DNA of 64,000 nucleotides from contig NC_083880.1 of NCBI RefSeq assembly GCF_032452875.1, positions 55,130,829-55,194,828 on the forward strand. The letters run 5' to 3'. Shown here piece after piece: positions 58,401 to 64,000 of this stretch; position 1 is the first letter of the stretch, and each line of letters begins with the position of its first letter. The notes under the pieces are model-generated. The model saw only the letters and a list, made by a program, of their open reading frames with translations, was not told the origin of the DNA and did not search any database. This stretch comes from Bos javanicus. Taxonomy: Eukaryota; Chordata; Mammalia; Artiodactyla; Bovidae. The translations under genes were made by a program, and so were the position numbers.

Positions 58401-61400
58401 GAGGGCAGTGGCCTCTGCAGGGCCGCAGGAAGGGCCCAGCATCCTGTATCAGGCTTTCGGGCTGTGGGAATGTCTGTGTGATGAAGCCCAGACCAGCTGC
58501 ATCCAGGGATGACGGGGCCTGCACAGCAGTTGTAGCCTGCCGCAGCAGTGGCGGCGTCCTCCTCAAGTTTATTTCCAGCGATTTTCCTACATGCGGATGA
58601 ATGTTTAAACCAGTGGGATTGTGCTCTGTTTGTGATTTAAAACTTTTTCATGCTTCTTTGCTGAGTGTTTTTCAGCATCTTTTTTAGTAGCTGTGTCATG
58701 ATTCTGTTCCTTTTATTGTGCACTTAGGTATCGGTTTTTCTTTACGATAAGAAACATCACAGTGAATGTCTTGTAGATTGTCTTTTTGCATTTATCAGTT
58801 ACATTTCTCAAAGAGTTGCTGGGCTGAGTGAGCTGTGAATTTGATCTGTGCCTTGGGAGCACATGTTTTGGCTTATACTCCCATCATCAGGCGATGAGAG
58901 TAACTGCATTTTCCCGAAAGACATTTTAGAGAAGAAATACACATTTCTTGTATGATACACAGCATCTTAGTTAGACCAAAGGCTATGATAACAGTCTGCT
59001 TTGTAAGAGTTTTTCACTTATACCTTCTTAATTTCTATCCAGGAAACTATGGAAAACGTGAAGAAATGTAAAAATTTTTTATCTACGTTAATAAAACTGG
59101 CTTCGTCTGGTAAACAGTCTACAGAGACGGCTGCTAACGTGAAAGAACTGGTACAGAATCTGCTGGTAAGAGTCCACACGCCGGCCCCTGCCTTAGAGCG
59201 CAGTACTTGGCTATGCCAGCCCGCACGCCGGCCCCTGCCTTAGAGCACAGTACTTGGCTACCGGGGGTGGCGGCTGCAGTCTACCGGGGTGGGGGCGGCG
59301 GCTGCAGTCTGGGCCCCTCTCCCCTTGCCCTGACGCTCTCACCCCTGGCTTCTCGGAGCCTCGCAGCTGGACAGCTCTCCCAGCATCTCCTTTTCCACAT
59401 CAGTCGCTTGGCATGCTGGCCACACAGGACTGATGTGAATTCACCAAAGAGATGGTGGGTGTTTTAAGGGCTTTCCCTCTCATTCCTCCACGTCTTCCAC
59501 GGAGGATTTTGAGTGACACGGAAGTGGAAGGGAGAGTGACGAGCCCTTGTGGGCCAGCTGAAGGCTTCATAGGCCCTGAGTTCTTACCTACCTGGCTTTC
59601 CGTCTACTGTGCCGTGTTGCTGCCACAGACCCTCTCCAGTCTCTAGGTATCAAGCCCCGATTCCTGGACATAACCTGGGAACCTGGGGATCCTCGCAGCC
59701 CCCAGGCTTCTGGAAGCTGAGTCCAGTGTCACCTGCAGGGCTTGGTCGGTCGTCAGGTTCACTTCTGGCTGTTGCCTCTGTGTCGCTGTTAGCCTGGGGT
59801 CCCCTGCTTCCCGCTCTTTCCTTGCTCTCAGTTTCTTTGTCCAGGAAGCCTGGTGGTTTAGCACACGGGCTGATGGCCATTTCTGTCCTGCTGCTGCTGG
59901 GTTTGTCAGCACTGACCCTCCGCTTGCAGCCTCTCTTCCATGCCACGGGCTGTAGCTGGAGGGGAGCTGCCCCTGTGCTGGACACGTGGGTTTGGGGCTG
60001 GAAAGGAGTGAAGTTGCGCTCTCACAGCAGAAATGATCACTTCAGACGCGCCTTAAATATTTTCAGGAAACTAAGAGATTGAAAAACAATCTCACCTGAG
60101 AGGAACAAGAACTCCCAGGTTTTTATTTGTTTCAGTTACAGTTTACCTTTTAATGAACATTTGTAGTAAAATACACGCTGTTCTTTCTTCCCACGGCCCC
60201 TTGTCTGCAGCCCCTCCTGGGACTGGAAGCACAGGCTCATCTCACCATCTCTCTCACTTCCCAGAAGAGCCGAGCGCTATCCCCCTGTGCTGTGCCCTTC
60301 TCAGGGTTCTGGGACCCCCGTCCTGCCCTCTTTGCAGCCCTGACTGCTCCCTCCTTGACTTGGGCCCAGCAGCCCCGGGCTTGGAGGCTGGTGGGAGGTG
60401 ACCCCACGTGAGAGGGTGCAGGTAGGCACCTTGTCTCATAGGACTCCTGGGTGTGGGCAGAGCCAGCTGGGTCAGTGCTCACGCCTCCAGGGCACCTGTG
60501 CTGCCCCGTCCCTGCCCACCTCTGGTCCTCCCGGGCTCATGCCCGCTTGCTGTGGCCCCTCTCATCTGGGCATGTGCTTCTCTCTGTGGCACCCCAGCTG
60601 CTCTGGGGTCTCAGTGTAGCTGTGGTTTCTCCAGGGAAGGGTGTCCCTGGCCTGCCTTACCTTCTGACTTGGTCTCAAGGGTACTTTTAGGCTTGTCTTT
60701 CTCCTGGCAGAATGCCTGATGTGCGGTGGTAGTAAGAAAGTTGAGGAGAGGTACAGTGAGCCCACAGCCTGGAGGGAGGAATAACTGTTTGTAAAACTCG
60801 AGACCTGGAGAAATACTGAATAAAGATACATGTGTGCAGACTTGTATTCACAGAGGAATTTTAATGTGAATTTTGTCTTTAAGGATGGAAAAATCGAAGC
60901 AGAAGATTTCACTAGTAGGTTATACCGAGAACTTAACTCTTCACCTCAACCTTACCTTGTGCCTTTCCTGAAGGTAATCCGAAGCCCGCTGCGAGCGCCC
61001 AGTGTTGGCTGGGGCGGGGCGGGCTCCTCTGGGGAGGGTGGACTTGCCGGTTGTCACCGGTGCATTTGCAGCTTTCAAGCCCCTGAGACAGACTGTTAAG
61101 TGTTCTCTTTGGAGGCTTTGCTGTAAGTTTCGAGACCCCCACTGCTGGGACCACAGTGTCGTGTTACACCTGAGGATCCAGAAGGGCCCTGTCCCCTTAG
61201 AGGGTGGCCCGTGTGCCCAAGGCTGAAGGGGCCGTACTGCTGGGAGGCAGGTGTCACTCAGACGCCTCTGCTGCCCTAATGCGCTTTAACCGCCTGTCAG
61301 AAATGCCGCTTCTGGTTGGTGTTTAAACGTTTCCAGCCAGTTCTCACTGAGGGTGACCCTGCCCAGCGGCAGTGACAGTGTGGGGTGCTGACACTTGGGT

Positions 61401-61752
61401 CCCTTGAAGCCCCACACCGACGCTGGGGCGTATTCTCAGGGTCATGTGTTTTTGGGTCAGAAGAAGGGGTAGTGCTGCCAGCCGACCCCATGTCTGTCTT
61501 TCCGCCCAGAGGAGCTTGCCCGCTTTGAGACAGCTGACCCCCGACTCCGCGGCCTTCATCCAGCAGAGCCAGCAGCAGCCACCGGCCTCACAGGCCACCA
61601 CTGCACTCACCGCCGTGGTGCTCAGTGGCTCGGTCCAGCGCACGGCCGGGAAGACGGCGGCCACCGTGACCAGCGCCCTCCAGCCCCCTGTCATCAGCCT
61701 CACGCAGCCCACACAGGTGGGCGTCGGCAAGCAGGGGCAGCCCACACCGCTG
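18194..61752 (+). CDS. TAF4: TAF4, TFIID subunit 4: exons 1-7 (5' part of gene)
   Basis: TAF4 is a nuclear scaffold subunit of TFIID. It forms a histone-fold pair with TAF12 and relays signals from activators such as Sp1 and CREB to the Pol II machinery. Seven exons are visible: 18194-19483, 55065-55231, 56121-56240, 58172-58291, 59043-59165, 60884-60973 and 61510-61752. Each reads as the matching part of mammalian TAF4, and every junction is GT-AG. The exon 1/2 junction splits a Gly codon (phase 1) and the rest are phase 0. The exons total about 718 codons, against roughly 1,085 for the human protein, so the C-terminal TAF4/TAF12-interacting histone fold lies beyond the window. The order is a Pro/Ala/Gly low-complexity N-terminus, Gln/Thr-rich segments, then the TAFH domain. 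A one-base frame disruption near 18,431-18,435 breaks the literal exon 1 frame. Family identity is very secure; it is not a processed copy, because introns are present. Confidence 0.97.
19021..19101 (+). repeat. TAF4: In-frame Pro-Ala coding microsatellite in TAF4 exon 1
   Basis: Repeated GCGCCCGCCCC-like hexamers encode alternating Ala and Pro (one Thr) for about 27 residues. The surrounding frame is open. The human protein as I recall it has a shorter, less regular Ala/Pro stretch here, so this looks like a lineage-specific expansion in a disordered region. Confidence 0.8.
21434..21459. repeat. (TG)n microsatellite
   Basis: About twelve TG/CG dinucleotides in TAF4 intron 1. Confidence 0.85.
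23885..23924. repeat. Perfect 12-bp inverted repeat followed by T run
   Basis: AAGCTTTCCTCA (23885-23896) and its exact reverse complement TGAGGAAAGCTT (23913-23924) flank a 16-base spacer. The right arm leads into a run of six T (23923-23928). It lies in AT-rich unique intron sequence and its function is unknown. Confidence 0.8.
30066..31741 (-). mobile_element. BovB LINE, 5'-truncated, with internal L1-derived insertion
   Basis: The minus strand encodes the BovB reverse transcriptase blocks: FIDYAKAFD (block A), GVRQGCILSP, and DADDT where YADD is expected. The C-terminal SWTVKKAE/RVPWTARRSNQ region follows. The element is truncated at its 5' end (near 31,725) and ends in AGTTC units at 30,070. 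About 200 bases at 30,481-30,680 are not BovB but an inverted copy of neighbouring L1 sequence. The altered catalytic box and small frameshifts make it inactive. Confidence 0.9.
30481..30680. repeat. 200-bp inverted copy of L1 sequence inside BovB (arm 1)
   Basis: Matches the reverse complement of 32,484-32,683 over 200 ungapped bases with five transitions by my alignment. The junction shares TCTCA with the BovB sequence it interrupts. Confidence 0.85.
31742..34020 (-). mobile_element. L1 ORF2 C-terminus and 3' UTR remnant
   Basis: The minus strand between 32,982 and 33,455 reads as a decayed L1 ORF2 C-terminal part (IDQWNKMESPE-like motif seen as TDQWNKMESPETDP, and LILDKGAK). 3' UTR sequence lies toward 31,800. 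The element is a dead, old copy antisense to TAF4. Confidence 0.85.
32484..32683. repeat. L1 segment that is the inverted partner of 30,481-30,680 (arm 2)
   Basis: This copy is continuous with L1 sequence on both sides, so it is probably the source of the insertion in BovB. Confidence 0.85.
34021..36130 (+). other. TAF4: TAF4 intron 1, unique stretch
   Basis: No recognisable repeats or exons. The minus-strand frame over 33,825-34,571 is a chance ORF crossing from L1 into unique DNA. Confidence 0.5.
36131..36297 (-). mobile_element. CHR-type SINE
   Basis: Antisense body with GTTGCGGTGGCTTCTCTTG and the end ATGCTACCAGGAAAGCCC. Confidence 0.85.
36298..37250 (+). other. TAF4: TAF4 intron 1, mostly unique
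   Basis: A short AT-rich L1-like piece lies at 36,300-36,480; the remainder is unrecognised. Confidence 0.4.
37251..38788 (-). mobile_element. L1 3' remnant(s)
   Basis: Two antisense L1 3' segments, an older one at 37,270-37,700 and a clearer one at 37,730-38,770 (TTTTATTGAGGCATAATTTTC, TTGCATTTCCCTAATGAC). Confidence 0.75.
38789..40245 (-). mobile_element. BovB LINE, 5'-truncated
   Basis: Minus strand encodes FIDYAKAFK (block A, altered), GVRQGCILSPCL and YTDNIT in place of YADDT, so the catalytic aspartates are lost. The full 3' part through SWx-type C-terminal motifs to the AGTTC tail is present. Confidence 0.9.
40567..40650 (-). mobile_element. Bov-tA 3' fragment
   Basis: Only the GTTCAGTCGCTAAGTTGTGTC to CATGCCAGGCTCCTCTGTG part remains. 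Confidence 0.75.
42880..43015 (+). mobile_element. CHR-type SINE
   Basis: Sense copy, GTGACTTCCCTGGTGGTCCG to an AAATAAAATAAAA tail. Confidence 0.85.
43331..46454 (+). other. TAF4: TAF4 intron 1, unique stretch
   Basis: GC-rich unique DNA with a local CpG-rich patch near 45,440-45,610 and 45,880-46,030. No exon is supported. Confidence 0.5.
46455..46560 (-). mobile_element. Artiodactyl L1 3' UTR fragment
   Basis: GGGTAGTTGCTTTACAGTGT, GTACAGCATGAATCAGCCGTAAG resemble the antisense 3' UTR of artiodactyl L1. Confidence 0.55.
46561..46795 (+). other. TAF4: TAF4 intron 1, unique
   Basis: Nothing was recognised between the L1 fragment and the CHR SINE. Confidence 0.4.
46796..47118 (-). mobile_element. 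CHR-type SINE, long form, CpG-rich
   Basis: Antisense copy from the AAATTATTTTATTTACG tail to GAGCCACCAGAGAAGC. Retained CpGs suggest a fairly young copy. Confidence 0.85.
47119..50178 (+). other. TAF4: TAF4 intron 1, unique stretch
   Basis: About 3 kb without recognisable repeats. No exon is supported. Confidence 0.5.
50179..51045 (-). mobile_element. BovB LINE 3' part
   Basis: Minus strand reads RYVDDTTLMAE (YADD-box position with Val) and ESWTIKKAES. 5'-truncated near 51,030. Confidence 0.9.
51271..51672 (-). mobile_element. CHR-type SINE, split by Bov-tA
   Basis: Pieces at 51,271-51,327 and 51,536-51,672 (ends GACCACCAGGGAAGTCCC) flank a sense Bov-tA. Confidence 0.75.
51328..51535 (+). 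mobile_element. Bov-tA SINE nested in CHR SINE
   Basis: Sense copy GGGCTTCCCCGGTGGCTCAG to CAGACACAACTGAGCAC. Confidence 0.9.
51722..52146 (+). mobile_element. BovB 3' end
   Basis: Sense copy encoding RRIDAFELWCWRRLLRVPWT and ending ACTGAGCAACTGAACTGAA. Confidence 0.9.
52158..52276 (+). mobile_element. Bov-tA SINE, 3'-truncated
   Basis: TGACTTCCCTGGTGGCTCAG to CCACTCCAGTATTC, followed by a C-rich and A-rich junction (52,282-52,318). Confidence 0.85.
52316..53212 (+). mobile_element. BovB LINE 3' part with intact YADD box
   Basis: Sense copy encoding FNFYAEYIM, RYADDTTLMAE and the C-terminal RVPW-type region (here RIPWTARRSNQ), ending in GAACTGAACTGAA. A frameshift near 52,775-52,800 (HVWM then stop) breaks the ORF. 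Confidence 0.9.
53871..55064 (+). other. TAF4: End of TAF4 intron 1
   Basis: Unique GC-rich DNA leading to a strong pyrimidine tract (CAGCCCCCCTCCCCCGCC) and the exon 2 acceptor. Confidence 0.7.
55065..55231 (+). CDS. TAF4: TAF4 exon 2 (Gln-rich coactivator segment)
   Basis: This 167-nt exon follows a pyrimidine-rich acceptor ending CCTCCCAG and ends at CAG|GTGAGC. Its first two bases complete the Gly codon split by intron 1. It then encodes 55 residues starting MVLVRSENGQLLMIPQQ and ending PVQISTVQ. The core is an Ala-Gln-Met repeat (QAQAHAQAQPQ). I recall the human protein having one fewer Ala-Gln dipeptide here, which would be a small length polymorphism. In the family this Gln-rich region belongs to the activator-contacting coactivator domain. 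The exon is preceded by about 1.2 kb of unique intron. Confidence 0.97.
55232..56120 (+). other. TAF4: TAF4 intron 2
   Basis: 889 bases of unique DNA between GTGAGC and TTTTTCAG. Confidence 0.9.
56121..56240 (+). CDS. TAF4: TAF4 exon 3
   Basis: A 120-nt, phase 0 exon encoding 40 residues from APGTPIIARQ to RSPGVQ. The acceptor is CTTGTTTTTCAG and the donor is CAG|GTGAGC. The segment is rich in Gln and Thr (IIKQVSQAQTTVQ), like the Gln-rich activation-interaction regions of TAF4. It has no frame defects, and the sequence matches the mammalian orthologue almost residue for residue. Confidence 0.97.
56241..58171 (+). other. TAF4: TAF4 intron 3
   Basis: About 1.9 kb, no young repeats. 57,140-57,250 may be a very old repeat. 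Confidence 0.85.
58172..58291 (+). CDS. TAF4: TAF4 exon 4
   Basis: A 120-nt, phase 0 exon coding 40 residues from PQLVLGGTAQTTSL to TTTSTAAT. The acceptor is TGGATTCTCGTAG and the donor is ACG|GTGAGA. The encoded stretch is Thr/Ala/Gln-rich linker between the Gln-rich region and the TAFH domain. A few substitutions relative to human (Thr for Ala in the first third, Ala for Gly near the middle) are typical of an orthologue under mild constraint. Confidence 0.96.
58292..59042 (+). other. TAF4: TAF4 intron 4
   Basis: 751 bases. The AT-rich part at 58,560-58,920 looks like an old, unclassified repeat. Confidence 0.85.
59043..59165 (+). CDS. TAF4: TAF4 exon 5 (TAFH/NHR1 domain, first half)
   Basis: A 123-nt, phase 0 exon of 41 residues from ETMENVKKCKNFL to VKELVQNLL. 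The acceptor is TTTCTATCCAG and the donor is CTG|GTAAGA. It carries the first helices of the TAFH (NHR1) domain, a helical module shared with the ETO/RUNX1T1 family that binds hydrophobic peptide motifs in transcription factors. The sequence appears identical to the human protein over this span, unlike exon 1. Eleven bases after the exon a tandem duplication begins in the intron. Confidence 0.97.
59166..60883 (+). other. TAF4: TAF4 intron 5
   Basis: 1.7 kb, beginning with tandem duplications (59,177-59,312); the remainder is unique. Confidence 0.85.
59177..59312. repeat. Tandem duplications next to exon 5 donor
   Basis: A 47-bp unit starting CACGCCGGCCCCTGCCTTAG occurs at 59,177 and again at 59,224 with few changes. 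Immediately after it, a second repeat based on CTACCGGGG...GGCGGCTGCAGT occurs twice (about 59,258-59,308). Confidence 0.85.
60884..60973 (+). CDS. TAF4: TAF4 exon 6 (TAFH/NHR1 domain, second part)
   Basis: A 90-nt, phase 0 exon encoding 30 residues, DGKIEAEDFTSRLYREL then NSSPQPYLVPFLK. The acceptor is TTTTGTCTTTAAG and the donor is AAG|GTAATC. It continues the TAFH helices; the DFTSRLYREL and PYLVPFLK signatures are diagnostic of the TAF4 family. No variation from the mammalian consensus was noticed. Skipping this exon would preserve frame but remove the heart of the TAFH fold. Confidence 0.97.
60974..61509 (+). other. TAF4: TAF4 intron 6
   Basis: 536 bases of unique DNA with a normal pyrimidine-rich acceptor. 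Confidence 0.9.
61510..61752 (+). CDS. TAF4: TAF4 exon 7 (TAFH end and Gln/Thr linker)
   Basis: A 243-nt, phase 0 exon encoding 81 residues. It begins RSLPALRQLTPDSAAFIQQ, the last TAFH helix, and ends VGVGKQGQPTPL. The acceptor is CTTTCCGCCCAG and the donor is CTG|GTATGA, slightly weaker than the other donors. A poly-Gln/Pro stretch (SQQQPPASQ) is shorter than the form I recall for human. The middle, ALTAVVLSGSVQRTAGKTAATV, is conserved. This is the last exon in the window; the next coding exon lies beyond base 64,000. Confidence 0.96.
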
Positions 61753-62359
61753 GTATGAAGGCCGAGCCTTGCCCTGCTCCCCACCTGCCCACCTGCCTGT
61801 GGCCCAGAGAAACTGGCAGGGGGAGTTTGGGGTGTTAAGTCCTGAGTAGTGAACTGTCAGGTTGAGATGAGGGCCCTGCAGGTTCGTAGTTTATTTCTCA
61901 GTAAAGCAAAGTAAGCCTGTCGGCTTCTACCCTCAGGCACGTCCATTATCTGTACGACGGTTCAGAGTGTCCCTGGGTTAAGTGGACACAGCGTGTGTGT
62001 GGTGCATCTCAGCCGGGCGTTGTCTTCAATCAGGAGCCACGGCCCAAACACATGGAACCAACGCAAGTGCTGAGCGTTGGGCACGTCAGTTTTCATGGCT
62101 TAGGACCCAGCTCTGCAGCCGTGGTTTGGGGCCTTGAGCTTCCCAGGTGTGCAGCTGCTGATGGTGGATTGGCACTGATCCGGGTGGTGTGGTGTGGTTC
62201 CGATCCAGGTTCTGGTTGTGCAGCTGTGGAGAAGGCATCTCTGCTGGAAAGAGTGAGGTTTGAACCTGCTCCAGCGGGCAGGTGGAGTTCGCCAAGCATA
62301 GAAAGGCAGTTGCTGGTTTTTTTTGCCCCTCTAATTTCAAAGGGGTTTTGTTCCTAAGT

Positions 62360-62563
62360 TGCGTGTGTGTGCTCAGTCGTGTCCAACTCGTGACCCCATG
62401 GACTGTAGCCCTCCAGGCTGCTCTGTCGATGGGGATTTCTGGGCAAGAATACTGGAGTGGGTTGCCATTTACTTCTCTAGGGGATCTTCCTGACCTAGGG
62501 ATTGAACCTGTGTCTCCTGGGCTGAAGACAGATTCTTTACCGCCGAGTCACCTGGGAAGGTCC
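62360..62563 (-). mobile_element. Bov-tA SINE
   Basis: Antisense copy from GTGTGTGCTCAGTCGTGTCC to CGAGTCACCTGGGAAGG. Confidence 0.9.
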
Positions 62564-62574
62564 TTTGTTCCTGC

Positions 62575-63245
62575 TGTTGTTTATCCGTTGCTCAGTGGTA
62601 TCCAACTCTTTGCCACTCCATGCACTGCTGCATGCCAGGCTTCTCTGTCCTTCAGCATCTCCCAGAGCTTGCTCAAATTCATGTCCATCGAGTCAGTGAT
62701 GCCATTCAACCATCTCGTCCTCTGTTGTCCCCTTCTTCTGCCTTCAACCTTTCCCAGCATCAGGGTCTTTCCCACTGAGTCGTCTCTTCACATCAGGTAG
62801 CCATAGTATTGGAGCTTCAGCTTCAGCATCAGTCCTTCCAATGAATATTCAGGATTGATTTCCTTTAGGATCGACTGATTTGATCTCCTTGCAGTCCAGG
62901 GAACTCTCAAGAGTCTTCTCCAATACCACAGTTCAAAAGCATCAATTCTTCGGCGCTCAGCCTTCTTTATGGTCCAACTCTCACATCCGTACACGACTCC
63001 TGGAAAAACTAGCTTTGACTATATGGACCTTTGTCGGCAAAGTGTGATGTCTTTGTTTTTTAATACATTGTCTAGGTTTGTCATAGCTTTTTTTCCCGAG
63101 GAGCAAGCGTCTTTTCATTTCATGGCTGTCATCATTGTCTGCGGTGATTTTGGAGCCCAAGAAAAGAAAATATGGCACTTTCCCCCCATCTATTGGCCAC
63201 GAAGTGATGGGACCAGATGCCATGATCTTAGATTTTTTGAATGTT
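62575..63245 (-). mobile_element. BovB LINE 3' part
   Basis: Minus strand encodes MYGCESWTIKKAERRRIDAFE and RVPWTARRSNQ. 5'-truncated near 63,245. Confidence 0.9.
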
Positions 63246-64000
63246 CCTATAGACAGTTAAGAAATTTAATCAAACAATGCAGGTCTTTGTGTTACTTTCG
63301 TAGGTTGTAGAGTATGTATTTTATGATAACGCCCAAGTGATACTCAGGTGGTCATCAGAGTCATGAGGGGAGTGCTGGTCTCTCACCTGCTCAAGTTGAA
63401 ATCTGTGTTTATTTCTGCCTTCATTGGTGGTGACGAAGATGGGCTCCACAGAGATGGAGAAGTGTCTGCTGGCCACGGCTGGGGCCAGTGTGCCTTGAGC
63501 CAGTGTGCCAGTGTGAGGACAGGGCTCCCTGCGCCCCTCCCCAAGGGTAGGGCTCTGCCTTGGTCCTGCTTCATTGCAGCAGAAGGACGAGACACAGAGT
63601 CAGGCCCTGCAATCATCGCCTGCTGTCCCTGAAGCCTGTGGGGACAGGAAACCCTGAGGCTTTTCCCTGAGCTTGTGCCAGAACGTGGCCTGAACCTCCG
63701 GGGGCCGTCGTGCATCTGTTCTTCCGGACGGCATGAATTTCCACAGGATTTATTGCAGAGATAACGTGGTCTAGGGCACCCCCCCAGCCCCCTCCTTGAG
63801 TGCCTGTAGCACAGGGCAAGCCCCCAGGTGACTGTTGTAAAACTCAGAAACTGGGTTTTGAGCATCTGGCCTGAGGCTGTGGTGGGTGTGAGGTGGCCCT
63901 GGCACCCATGCTGGCATCTGGGGAGAAGCCGCTTGTTCCTGCTGGTTCAGGAGCTCTCTGGACCCTGTCCCTGGGTGCTGACCTCAGGGCCCCATGTGCG

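Larger units (their letters stand above)
61753..64000 (+). other. TAF4: TAF4 intron 7 (continues past window)
   Basis: Contains unique DNA plus a Bov-tA and a BovB fragment. No further TAF4 exon is seen before the window end. Confidence 0.85.

Noticed and set aside
1..64000. CRISPR arrays, phage, toxin-antitoxin or other prokaryotic defence systems
   Set aside because: The repeats present are dispersed ruminant transposons and microsatellites; gene structure and composition are those of a mammalian nuclear genome.

Overview
The window is ruminant genomic DNA, cattle-like. It is dense in BovB LINE fragments, Bov-tA and CHR-type tRNA-derived SINEs and artiodactyl L1 sequence, a mix restricted to ruminants. 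The sequence cannot separate cattle from close relatives. The only protein-coding gene I can support is the 5' two-thirds of TAF4 on the plus strand. TAF4 is the TFIID subunit that pairs with TAF12. No bacterial, viral or CRISPR-like system is present, and I found no convincing RNA gene.

Layout. Bases 1 to about 15,900 are intergenic 5' flank: a mosaic of degraded L1, a Tigger-type DNA transposon broken by later insertions, BovB 3' ends and many SINEs, with unique stretches between. From about 15,900 to 19,650 the DNA becomes a CpG island. It holds a CCAAT/GC-box/NRF1-like promoter cluster near 17,870-18,000 and TAF4 exon 1 (start codon at 18,194, splice donor after 19,483). Intron 1 (19,484-55,064) is about 35.6 kb. 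Its first 10.5 kb has almost no recognisable repeats. From 30 kb on it alternates unique DNA with L1, BovB and SINE blocks, mostly antisense to the gene. Six further exons follow: 55,065-55,231; 56,121-56,240; 58,172-58,291; 59,043-59,165; 60,884-60,973; and 61,510-61,752. All have consensus-type splice sites and compatible phases. The window ends in intron 7, so the C-terminal histone-fold half of TAF4 lies outside.

Together the seven exons encode about 718 residues: a low-complexity Pro/Ala/Gly N-terminus, Gln/Thr-rich coactivator segments, and a TAFH (NHR1) domain built from exons 5, 6 and the start of 7. The main anomaly is in exon 1. The reading frame shifts by one base at a run of five C (18,431-18,435), and a sixth C would restore the conserved frame. 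This looks like an assembly or sequencing error, or an unusual allele, not an intron.

Other points worth checking are a 200-bp inverted copy of L1 sequence embedded inside a BovB element, a tandem duplication beginning 11 bases after the exon 5 donor, a perfect 12-bp inverted repeat in intron 1, and a possible overlapping uORF at the TAF4 start. Repeat boundaries were read by eye and are accurate to roughly 10-30 bases.
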